Assembly (NCBI GenBank): GCA_025331125.1
Contig: JAOALB010000265.1
Span: 1 to 43,276, forward strand
Source: Mycogone perniciosa
Lineage: Eukaryota; Ascomycota; Sordariomycetes; Hypocreales; Hypocreaceae
Length of the DNA: 43,276 nt
Direction of reading: 5' to 3'
Numbering within the stretch: position 1 is the first letter of the stretch; every line of letters begins with the position of its first letter. Under the pieces are notes generated by a model. It saw only the letters and a program-made list of their open reading frames with translations, searched no databases and had not been told where the DNA came from. A program made the position numbers and the translations under genes. Positions 21,706 through 31,345 of the stretch are shown one piece after another.

Positions 21706-23452
21706 ATGACGCGCCGCCTCCTCTGTAACCTTGCGCTTGTCTTGGCCGGCGCTGGCCGTATTGTTCTCGCGCAAGGCACAACACCACCCGGTCCCACGCA
21801 TCCAGGAGTTCCCTCTAACTGCAACCGCTGGCACGTCGTTAAGAGCGGTGACTCTTGCGCGACTCTTGAGAGCCAGTATGCAATCACTCACGATAAGTTC
21901 CTCGCCTGGAACCCTGCCGTCTCCAAGGACTGCATCACAAACTTCTGGCCTGACTATGCCTACTGTGTTGGCGTAGGCGCAGCAGTGCCCACCACCACTT
22001 CCCGCTCAACGACGACGACATCGTCGACTGTGACACGCATCACTAGCCCACCAGGCCCGACTTTCACAGGTACACCAGATAATTGCAACTCATGGCACCT
22101 TGTGAAGACGGGCGAGGACTGCGGTACCGTCGCCACACTTCACAGCATCACCATCGCCCAGTTCCTACAATACAATCCTGCCATTTCGAAGGATTGTGTC
22201 AGTAACTTCTGGCCCGACTACGCCTACTGTGTTGGTCTCGGCCCCCCAATCACAAAAACCACAAGTAGCGGCTCTATCACTACCCAGTCGTCGTCTTCGT
22301 CGTCATTATCCTCCTCCTCCTCGTTTAACTCAACCTACTCGATCCGCCACCCCGTCACCAGTTGGACCATCACCACTCCCACAATTGACAATAGCACCTG
22401 GCCGCCAACAAAGACACAGACAGGCCAACCTAGCTACTGTAACAACTGGCACCTTGTTGCTGAGCACCAGAACTGCCGTAGCATCTGGGAGAAGTATAAT
22501 ACATGGATGACTCTGGATGATTTGTAAGTTCTTTCTCTTCTGTTGATCCTAAAAGGAGAGCAAGTGGGACTTGGCTAACGGTGCCATAGTTTCGCATGGA
22601 ACCCTGCCGTTGGCTCCGACTGCTCTGGACTGTATGTCAATTACTACGTCTGCGTCGGCATCCAGCCCCAGACCGCACTCACCATTGTGATTCCTACCGC
22701 CACAAACTTCACGCTGCCGCCCTACGTCTCGTGGACACCCGAACCTCTACCACCAGTCGATACCAGCTTCACGCCCACACCCTCCCACGGCCCGATGCCA
22801 ACCAACTGTGTAAACTTCTACAAGGCGAGGCCGGTAGGTCGATCTATTGCGTGCCATGCTAGTCCGAATATGCCAAGCTAACTCAGGGTCAAAATAGGAC
22901 GACAACTGCGACAGTATTCTGGGTGAGCATGGCGAAATCACCCGTGAGCAGTTCTTCAGCTGGAACCCCATCCTCAGTGGTAATTGTAATGGTCTCTGGG
23001 CGGACAACTACTACTGTGTCGGCGCCTACTCTGGTGGCAACCTTCCACAGCCACCAACCGTTAAGACGAAGCCTTCGCCTGTGCCATCTGACTCGGCCCC
23101 AAACTGCGTGGCTTGGTATATGACTACTGATGGCGATACATGCGCCGATATTGCTATCATGTTTGGTGCCTTTACCGAAGGGAACTTCAAGACATGGAAT
23201 CCTTCCGTCAAGGGTGACTGCTCCGGTATTCAGGTGAGTTCTAATCTGGCTTCCGTGTCCTAGACCTCTAAGATGACCCCAGAGCTAACCAAGGTTTCTA
23301 CTACGTAGATCAGCTACTGGTACTGCGTGGCCATCCCCGGCACACCCACAACGAGGACGGCAGCACTGGTCCCGTTAACAGTATCCCCAAATACGGATAC
23401 TTCGAGCCGCCCGAAAGCAACTGGGTCTGTCACGTCGTCCTCAAAGCAGTAA
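21706..23452 (+). CDS. Secreted protein with five LysM domains (LysM effector type)
   Basis: This is probably an extracellular chitin or GlcNAc-oligomer binder. Fungal LysM effectors shield hyphal walls or sequester chitin fragments that trigger host immunity. Exons are 21706-22523, 22590-22833, 22898-23233 and 23309-23452, giving 513 residues. A signal peptide (MTRRLLCNLALVLAGAGRIV then LA) is followed by LysM domains at about 39-90, 127-178, 245-297, 345-397 and 423-475. Each ends in a Y-x-C-V-G-like motif and contains the W-N-P (or Y-N-P) turn. The linkers are Ser/Thr/Pro-rich and probably O-glycosylated. Domains 1 and 2 are nearly the same (both end NFWPDYAYCVG), suggesting recent duplication, whereas domain 4 has a shortened, atypical start. 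There is no catalytic domain. Closeness to a CBM18-GH18 chitinase is a recurrent arrangement in filamentous fungi. Confidence 0.9.
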
Positions 23453-23751
23453 TTGGCTGTCTATTGGAGGTAAATTAGCAGCCGGCTACCATGATTAAAA
23501 GGAGATTGCGGATGCTCGGAGCGTTTGCACTTTATTTAGAACATACGATAGCGCGCTCTCACTAGGGTAATATGGTGAGAGTGTGAGAGTAATGAGCAAG
23601 TAACAACATGAAATCAGGGTCTGGCAGTGATAGATGATCCATAGTCGGCCAATCCAAAGCTTCAGAATATGACGCAAACTGTTAAAAATACATACAACAT
23701 GAAACTCAGCCCCTGTGCCCTTGACTTTGTATGTACCTAGCGTACATCTTC

Positions 23752-25193
23752 TTACTGGAAGCGTTCCACAGGGCTTCTGGCAACGTTTCTGGCGAACCAG
23801 CCGAATACATTCGCCCGTATCGGCACACTAGACCTGGGCCACATAACCGTCTGAGTCCGAGGGATCGTTGGTATAGAATAACCCTTGAGGGTCTTTGCCC
23901 GCTTCAGCATGCCAGATTTACATCTCGCGAGAAGCTGACTTCCGGACCAAATGCGTTGGGTCAATTGTGCAGGCTGTAAGTGTTGAGTCGTGTGACTAGG
24001 CCATATTTCTTGTGAGAATGTATTAGAATCCATAACCCGCTGTGTGGCCTGAACCTCCCTCGCTGGAACAAAACTAAGGAGTTCCTTTGCGTATGCAGCT
24101 GCTGTAGCAGAAGCATACCGCTGCCACCGATCGTTCTTATGCGAATCAGCGTAATCTGAAATTCCCCTAATCACAAGGCAGGGAAACTTATTCATCGCAC
24201 CGGCAGCTTCCATCTCTAAACATATACAATCCTCTCCAGCATTTTGTGCTATCTCGTCTCGAGCACTGGCATCCTTGACCAAAGTGTCTCCTGAAGCGAT
24301 AATGCCATAGTGGATTTCAGGGTCAGTTGTGTCTCGCTCAGAACGCTCGACCACCTGTGACAAGTCGCAGTTATCGCAAGTATGCCCTCCAGTGTGGTCG
24401 TAGGTGGACACGAATAGTCGATCATTCTCATGACCCTGATGGGCAAAGGTCAGTGCTTTGTTCTTAGACTTCAGCATCTGAGGATTGGCTGTCCACATGG
24501 CTTGGAGTAAACCTGGGATTTTGGATGGGGTTATCTCGTGCTCGGATTGCAAGTTCGACAGTGCATTGAGTAAGACTTGGGGAGGTGCTTTGAGAGAACC
24601 ATTTAGCTCCCATGTCTGGTTCAATTTGGCCCTTCCAAAATAATACTGGATTACACCTCCTGTTGTTCCGTCGGGCCGGCTGACGACAACATCACCTAAC
24701 CGGATATCACGGCTTTGATCAGGACGGGTGATAGCAGCTCCAATCCCCACGAGCAGGCCAATTTCGATATGAGGTAAGGAAGAAAGCAGGTTCGAGACCG
24801 TTATTGCAGCGGAAACCTTTCCATATATTCCAGCAGGGAGTGACACTATCACGATGTTGTGCTGTCCCATCCGACCCCAAATATACGAATTTGTGTCAGA
24901 TCGATGTTGAGCAAAACCGTTGGGTCTGTCATGGCGTTCATCCAGCAAAGCTGTTGCGGCTGCACGCTCTATAGGGAGAGCAGCAATCCATCCGACGGTA
25001 TAATGATCCGGACTGTCCAGTATTATCGTCACAATTGACACCTATGAGAAGCCATCTCCGTTAAAATGCACCGCCATTGTCATTCAAATAATACGCCCTC
25101 AAAAAGAGGGGTAACAGCTACATATTCCATAAATGCTTGACATGGAGGAGGTGTGGTGCTGGGTTTAATCGTATATGCAGCATGTCTTGTCAT
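23752..25193 (-). CDS. Nucleoside phosphorylase-domain protein (PNP_UDP type, as in fungal NLR N-termini)
   Basis: The main exon (25041-23752) encodes a phosphorylase-superfamily domain: YTVGWIAALPIERAAATALL, then LVGIGAAI, RLGDVVVSRPD, a late CLEMEAAGAMN active-site loop and VIRGISDYADSHK. It has no ATG of its own near the start. A TAG acceptor at 25043-25042 fits a 53-nt intron to a first exon 25193-25095 starting at ATG 25193, giving about 462 residues. In fungi this domain often forms the N-terminal signalling part of NLR-like receptors, with NB-ARC or NACHT and repeats behind it. Here about 90 basic, low-similarity residues follow and then a stop, so it is either a stand-alone protein or the remnant of a larger gene. 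The first exon is the least certain part. It is convergent with the LysM gene. Confidence 0.68.
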
Positions 25194-26019
25194 GGGTTCG
25201 ACGTCCAATGATGATCCCAAAGAGGGCTCGGAAGCCCACACCTGGAGTTCGACACTTGCCAAAGAGTTTCGGCATAGCTGGCTTTAGCAACGAGGTGTGG
25301 ATAGTATGCTGACATCCGGGCCACAATTGCATCTAGTGGAGCATTCAGATCCACCTTTTCATCAGCTCTCGATCAGTATATCTCAGCCGATCGAAGCGTA
25401 TTCTCACTTACATACCCAAGAATACAAAGGCAGATACCGATGATGCGAACTAATGTTTAATCCGTGCTCAAGATGTCTCAGATCCCTTAGACTTTCTTTT
25501 CTGGAGCAACGGCACTGTGTACAACACCAGTCAGAAACAGAAAAAGAGGGAAGAGAAAAATGGAACATGCCTCCAAAAACCGCCACAGATGAGGCAGAAA
25601 AAATGACTAGAATAATATAGGCTTAATAATTGTACTATTGAGTTATTTATACTATTTTTTCTATTTTATATTTATTATTCCACTTGCTTGAAGTGCTTTT
25701 CTCAAGGATCCGTACGCTGCATATCGCGTTTTTGTCCCCTAGTTGAGTGTTGATTGCCTTTCTCGTGGATGCCGGTAACGTTTCATTGCCGGGATTCTAT
25801 TTATGGAACACTATCAAATTTCCTTCGTACTCTTTACAGTCTTGTGGACTTCAGGGTCCCATCTGTTTGCTCTGGGTCATTGCATGACGCCAACTGGGGC
25901 TATGCAGTAAGCAAGCGGTCCTACAATGGACATCCATTCGAGTGTACTTCGTAACTTTGACTTTATTTCCGATGGAGTTGACAGATGTCCTATCCCTGTT
26001 TTGTGAGTGGAGGCTTCAG

Positions 26020-26038
26020 TACGGAGTAGTACTCCGTA
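26020..26038. repeat. Palindrome of two TACGGAGTA motifs
   Basis: TACGGAGTA and TACTCCGTA form perfect 9-bp inverted arms around a single G. It lies in intergenic DNA. Confidence 0.85.
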
Positions 26039-26682
26039 GATCCCAGAAATAGTAGAGATTGGCCGAGGTGTGACATCATCAAGGGTCGATCGCCTGAGAC
26101 ATGACGGGCGCGGCGAAGCTTATTGCGTGAAGGGCCATGATGCCGCAAACAACAGTATACGAGTATCCGGCAGAAACATGAAGATGCTTGCCTGAATGCA
26201 CCGCAAAAATAACTCAGTGACAGATAATATGCAGGAATCCACCAGCTCAAAGTACCGGTATCTACGGAAGATGCACCGTCCTTGCAGACACGAAGTCTTC
26301 AGCTCCACCCTCTTGCAAGCAAGGGCTAAACGGAGTCAAGGCAGATCGCTATCGGAGAAATTAGCAACGGTAAAAGTGGCTACCAAAGCCTCTCCCTCGT
26401 ATTGGCAGGGATAGACACATGGCTATGATGTTGAGCCGCCATGGCAGCAGTGCCTAGTTGCCAACTCTCAGATCGACATGTCATATCATGTCAGGGCCTT
26501 TTGTTTTCCGTGTTTGTTACATCAACTGTGGGCTGTCTTGAGCAGTAGTGCCGAACTTTACATTACGGGAAAGCTCGCCTCCTGTTGGCGGGAGAATCGG
26601 AGTGCAACCAGCTTGCCGTCGGTCCCCAAGGGCAGAATTTAGAAGGCACATTATTACGTCGATTGTGAGGAGGGAGAGTACA

Positions 26683-26688
26683 TATAAG
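26683..26688 (+). promoter_or_regulatory. Candidate TATA box of the small secreted protein gene
   Basis: TATAAG in the context ACATATAAGAG lies about 155 bp upstream of the ATG at 26842, a plausible place for a core promoter with a short leader. Confidence 0.4.
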
Positions 26689-26841
26689 AGGCTGGTTCTG
26701 CAGGGAGAGGCTGGGAACTTCGGCTCACACAACCACCATTGAACAAAACAACTCCAGTGCAATACTACCTATTAACTCAGCCACCGATTCTCATTCCACT
26801 CTCGATCAAAGGCATCTGGGATCCATCAGTTGCATTCCACA

Positions 26842-27295
26842 ATGAAGTTCGTCACCGTCATTGTTGCTGCCGTTTCTTCGGCGATTGCAGTGTCTGGAGG
26901 CCCAATTCAAAAGCGCGAAATCGGAGGTGTAAGAATCGCTTATGAACATCTCTTTATATGCTCTGCAATGACTAACCCTCTCCCAGGTCCTCCTTTGCAC
27001 AGGTCCCGACGCAACAGGCCACTGCGAGCACCACGTCTACGAGCTCAACAAATGCCACCAACTCACGAAACCCTTCTACGAGAACATAAACACCTTCGCA
27101 CCTGATGGCGAAGATTTCGAGTGCTTCCCTCGTGTGGGCAACTGCAGCGACATCTGCAGGAGTCCCACAGGTTGCACGTTTGGAGCTGTCGACTTCAACT
27201 ACGAGCACAAGTTCAACTTGAGCGCCATTGGATGGGATACGCTTTTCGGTCATTTCGACTGCTTTTTGAAGAGGGAAAACGACAAAGCTTATTAA
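26842..27295 (+). CDS. Small secreted cysteine-rich protein (effector candidate)
   Basis: I do not recognise this family. Exons 26842-26928 and 26987-27295 flank a 58-nt intron with a GACTAAC branch site and give 131 residues. The first 19 or so form a signal peptide (MKFVTVIVAAVSSAIAVSGG). A Lys-Arg at 24-25 is a likely Kex2 site, so the mature protein would start near residue 26. The mature part has eight cysteines, an even number that suits four disulfides, including a cluster of four within about 15 residues (ECFPRVGNCSDICRSPTGC). Two or three N-glycosylation sequons (NCS, NLS) are present. Size, signal peptide and cysteine content match fungal secreted effector candidates, but no function can be stated. 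The gene has its own TATA-like promoter. Confidence 0.8.
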
Positions 27296-27771
27296 TTTTT
27301 GGGGGTGTTGAGATTATCGATGATATTTTCTTAAATTTTCATTTTTGAAGGGCGCGGCTCGGAGATGCAAGGGGGATCCGATATGGAGATCGGCTCCTAT
27401 ATCGATATTTGCTATTAGACTTGATTCCTTGAAGGGAGAGAAGAAACCATACATAAGGGTAAATGTACTGTGATTGGCGTTCTTTTTTTATCATTGCATT
27501 TACGCATCATCGTTATGTACGTATTGTATTATCGGAGAGGAAAACGGAAATGGTTGAGGGGCAAATGACGGCATAGCGGAGGATGGAGGGGTTGCTCTTG
27601 GCTTTGGTGGGGTAATTGAAGCATCAATAGCTGATCTCTCGGAATCGTCATCATCATCTTATCATCTTCACCTTTACACACTCTCTGAAGCACAGCAGAT
27701 CCTCTTTGGAGTTGTTAATAACTGGTTTTGTATCCAATTACCACGATACCAACGGCGCGCCATCCTTCACC
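27296..27771. other. Intergenic region
   Basis: This is 0.48 kb between the small secreted protein and the S-formylglutathione hydrolase. An open frame runs into the hydrolase from 27706 without an ATG before 27772. Nothing else is seen. Confidence 0.5.
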
Positions 27772-28748
27772 ATGGCGAGCATCACCACCAACGCCTCCAT
27801 CGCCACTTTTGGCGGCCGCATCCTCAAGCTCTCCCACCAATCCTCCACTACTGGGACTCCCATGAACTTCAACCTCTTTCTCCCCTCCGGAATATCCTCA
27901 TCTTCTCCCGCTCCTCTGCTCGTCTATCTCTCAGGCCTGACCTGCACGCCCGACAACGTCACCGAAAAGGGCTTCCTCCACGCCCACGCCGCACCCCTCA
28001 AACTCGCCCTGCTCTACCCCGACACATCCCCTCGGGGCACAAACCACCCCGGAGAGCACGAAGGATGGGACTTTGGCAGCGCAGCCTCCTTCTATATCGA
28101 TGCCACACGAGATCCCTGGTCGGAGAACTACAAGATGGAGACGTATCTCACGAAAGAGCTGCCAGAGGTGGTCTTTGGGAATTTCAAGGAACTGGATCCG
28201 CTGAGGGTGTCGATTGCAGGACATTCTATGGGTGGACATGGTGCGCTGACGCTGTATTTGAAGAATCCCGGAAAGTACAAGAGCGTGAGTGCCTGGGCAC
28301 CGATTTCAAACCCGACCCAGTGTCCCTGGGGAGAGAAGGCGTTTTCGGGGTACCTTGGTGATGATAGGGAGGAGTGGAAGAAGCATGATGCTACGGAACT
28401 AGTCAAGCACTGGAAGAACGGGCCATTGAATTGCTTAATTGATGTGGTAAGTTCGTGCTACCTCGGACATGAGCTTATGGGTACTAAACAAGCATGGGTA
28501 GGGAACGGCGGACAACTTCTACAAGCAGAGGCAGCTCCTCCCGGAGAACTTTTTGGACGCCGTAAAGGCTACTGGTATTGAAGGCCTGAATCTCCGATAC
28601 CAAGATGTGCGTTTCCACCTCTAGATTCTCGACTGGATATGAGAGACTGACTTTCTTGTACTAGGGCTACGACCACTCCTACTTCTTCATCTCGACCTTT
28701 GGCGAGGACCATGTGAAGCACGCGGCCAAACATCTTGGTCTCTTGTAA
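27772..28748 (+). CDS. S-formylglutathione hydrolase (esterase D family)
   Basis: This enzyme hydrolyses S-formylglutathione to formate and glutathione, the last step of glutathione-dependent formaldehyde detoxification in the cytosol. Exons are 27772-28446, 28502-28606 and 28665-28748, with introns of 55 and 58 nt, giving 287 residues. That matches the family length of about 280. The family motifs are all present: YLSGLTCTPDNVTEKGF, YPDTSPRG, the nucleophile elbow AGHSMGGHGAL (Ser152), the acid residue in DVGTADNFY (Asp229) and the His in GYDHSYFFISTF (His264). The start is the ATG that gives the usual N-terminus; the frame is open further upstream but has no earlier ATG. The identification is firm. 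Confidence 0.94.
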
Positions 28749-28947
28749 TTATCCAAATAACAGAATGAAATATGAACGAAAGCCAGATTGATGATGATGA
28801 AAACTTACCACATGAGCTTAGTCCTGACTCAATACTAATACTGAAGAGCAACACAGAAGGGTGTATAGAGTTATCAAGGGAGAGTTCCCATGAGCAATTT
28901 ATTAAACTCTGGCCATACTCGAGGTGCTAGATACACCAACCTCCATT

Positions 28948-30036
28948 TTAAACAACTCGCAACGTTCCGTTGCTGTTCGTGATCCTCTCATCCAAGATAA
29001 TTGAGCTCGTCACCCAATCTCCATCACGGCGGAGTTCAGCCTCCAGCCTCTGTCCGCCGTCAACAAGGCGCACATTCCGCGCCGAAGCGCCAAAGTTGCC
29101 TCCGCCACTGCTGCGGTTACCGCCACCACCAGGAATCTGGAGGACCTGGCCAGGGTAGATCAGATCAGGGTTGTTGATGCCATTATGCCTGGCGATTTCC
29201 TCGAACGAGCACCCGTGGGTCGAAGCGATACCGCGGAGCGTGTCGCCCTGCTGGACCGTGACGCTCTGAGAGCCGCCGCTGCTAGAGCCTCCAGAAGTGG
29301 CCCAGCGGAAGCTGCCGCGGTCGTTTTCGAGGATCTGGTTCAGGCTGAGGGTGCTGGACTGGTAGGACCCGTCGCCTCGCTTGCACGATGCGCGGAGGTT
29401 GTACTCGCCACTGGCATCAAGCTCAATGTCGCGGGAGGAAGCACTGAAGCCACCGGCATAGTGACCGCCGCGTGGCGCCGACTCGCGGTTGCGAGAGCGG
29501 CTACGAGAGCGGCTGCGGGAGCGACTGTTGCGGCGCTGGGGAGGGCGGTTGCGCTGCTCCTCCTCTCGTCGTTTCTCGTCTTCTCTCCTCCTCTCCTCCT
29601 CCTCCTTCTTCCTCTTCTCCTCTTCCTTTCGCTCATCTCGGTCGTCCTTCCAGTCGGATGCCGCATCCTGCATCTTGTGTCCGGCGAAGGCACCGGCAAG
29701 AGCGCCGACGACGGCACTCGTCTTGCTGTGGCCGGTCGCCTTGCCGCCGATCTTGTGGCCGCCGAAGGCTCCGGCCGCACCGCCAGCCAATGCACCCATT
29801 ATGCCTCGGTCGCCGTCGCCTTCGCCTTCGCCGCCGTCGTTACGCTGGGCGTCATACTGGCCTTGAGGGTTCTGCCCGTACGACTGGTTTTGGTTTTGGT
29901 ACTGCTGCTGCTGTTGCTGCTGCTGTTGCTGCTGCTGGTACTGCTGATTTCCGTCGTTGTAGAAGGAATCGGCCTGCCCACCAGCACCTGGTTGGGAGTA
30001 TTGGTTGTCGTTGCGTTGGTAGTTGTAGCCGCTCAT
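28948..30036 (-). CDS. Intracellular CVNH-LysM lectin with glycine-zipper and RS-rich N-terminus
   Basis: This is a lectin in which a LysM domain is inserted in a cyanovirin-N homology domain, the type III arrangement described from Magnaporthe. One exon encodes 362 residues and has no signal peptide, so it is probably cytosolic. Residues 1-75 are Gln/Asn/Tyr-rich with a run of 12 Gln (34-45). At 77-122 are two glycine-zipper-like repeats (GIMGALAGGAAGAFGGHK and VVGALAGAFAGHK). A charged coiled-coil-like stretch (127-165) and an SR repeat (171-182) follow. The first CVNH half is at about 196-246, the LysM at 258-302 (GDTLRGIASTHGCSFEEIAR), and the second CVNH half at 314-362. The CVNH part should bind mannose-rich glycans and the LysM GlcNAc oligomers. 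A TATA box lies 113 bp upstream. Confidence 0.9.
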   Translation of the reverse strand: MSGYNYQRNDNQYSQPGAGGQADSFYNDGNQQYQQQQQQQQQQQQYQNQNQSYGQNPQGQYDAQRNDGGEGEGDGDRGIMGALAGGAAGAFGGHKIGGKATGHSKTSAVVGALAGAFAGHKMQDAASDWKDDRDERKEEEKRKKEEEERRREDEKRREEEQRNRPPQRRNSRSRSRSRSRSRNRESAPRGGHYAGGFSASSRDIELDASGEYNLRASCKRGDGSYQSSTLSLNQILENDRGSFRWATSGGSSSGGSQSVTVQQGDTLRGIASTHGCSFEEIARHNGINNPDLIYPGQVLQIPGGGGNRSSGGGNFGASARNVRLVDGGQRLEAELRRDGDWVTSSIILDERITNSNGTLRVV

Positions 30037-31345
30037 GGTGTTCGATATAGACGATCGAAATTGTCGGTGGATTGTAATGTCAGGAGATGTAGAGAGGGGG
30101 AAATGGAGAAGAAGCCGAGCAGAACACCCAACGTGTTATCAACAAAACCTTTTATAACCCAACCTGAAGCAGGCCACCCATCATGAGCTCACGCCACCAA
30201 CTCACCTCCACCTCCACCTGCACCTCCACCTCCCACGCGTTCGACAGTAGTCAGTGGCTTAGAGCGCTGCGCCATTCGTACCCGCCGCTTCCAAACCAAT
30301 CAAGCAGATTGAAGACTATTGGTCTGAGACGCAGAGGCCCCGTTAGTGCGACGTGGCAGGGGCCCTACAAAAGCTGCCACGTATGTACAATCAGCTGGTA
30401 ACTCGTTCAAGGTGTCCGTCCAGCTTGCTTGCTGCTGGTTGTCGACAGGCTTCCCCTCTCTGTTGGGTTGGGCTCTTGATGCCCGGTTTTGCGCGGCCCG
30501 GGCCTACGGAGTCGATGTCCTTGCTTAGTCATCAGACACTCCATACTCCTACTACCCGGTAAAGCTCGTAACCCCTTAAAATACTCCATAATTATGAATA
30601 ATACCGAATGCTAATTTATCAAATGAATCCCCTTTTTACTATGAGTACTTCGTATGTACTCCGTAATAGTATTTACTCGTATTGACTTAATTTTATGTTT
30701 ATTATTAGCATCTGATGGAGTTGTTAGCTTGACTAGCAACCTTGTCCGACGACTAGATAAATGGCCAATCACATGCAGATGCGCAGATGTCTCTCAGCAA
30801 ATATCAGCCACACTTCACTTCTGCTGGCCTGATAGGTTTGGCAAAGCTACATGTACTGGCAAAAGATAGACGGCTTATTGCGGGGTACAAAGATCCGGAT
30901 TCTCGGTAACATAGCCACCTCCAACAATCAGTCAAGACCGAGATCAGAGAATTCTATAGGATCCTCATAGAACTTCCTGCACAGCATCTCCTGCATACCC
31001 TGATGCTACCATACTCGTAATCGTGATCATCCTCAGCACCTGTGACGCAGCCCAACAGTCTATGTGAGGCAGTGGCCGGCCAGAGGGAAGCAACACATGA
31101 CATCGTGGTGGACATGGCGGTTTTAACCACGTACTCGCGACGGAATTACATTCACTCAAGAAGAGAGATGAAAACGAAAAATGGCTATCAAAACTTTTGA
31201 GATTGCTACCTAGTACGATTCCACCTAGACCCCCAGTAATCTGATCAAGGCATATTGTGATTCGTACCTGCTATTCCACTCTGACCAATATCTTGTCATA
31301 AAGATATTAGAATGGGAGACAGCTGCGCAAAGGGAACCCCTGCCA
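30037..31345. other. Intergenic region upstream of the CVNH-LysM gene
   Basis: This is 1.3 kb without a recognisable gene. It includes the CVNH-LysM promoter, an exact TACTCCGTA (30657-30665), a near match (30505-30513), and TACTCGTA at 30674-30681 and 31012-31019. The block 30580-30720 is AT-rich. Confidence 0.5.
30149..30156 (-). promoter_or_regulatory. TATA box of the CVNH-LysM gene
   Basis: The minus strand reads TATAAAAG, a consensus TATA box, 113 bp upstream of the ATG at 30036. Confidence 0.6.

Larger units (their letters stand above)
25194..26841. other. Long intergenic region with AT-rich block and a palindrome
   Basis: These 1.65 kb hold no recognisable gene. A strongly AT-rich block lies at about 25595-25690. 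A palindrome of two TACGGAGTA copies lies at 26020-26038, and TACGAGTA is at 26158-26165. The right end carries the promoter of the small secreted protein gene. Confidence 0.5.

Noticed and set aside
25595..25690. AT-rich block as a transposon or centromere fragment
   Set aside because: It is about 100 bp with no terminal repeats and no coding trace; it is simply AT-rich spacer.
29185..30186. 1-kb plus-strand open frame opposite the CVNH-LysM gene
   Set aside because: The minus strand has a complete domain architecture with start, TATA box and stop. The plus frame is Leu/Val/Ala-rich with no motif and mirrors the polyGln and charged codons.
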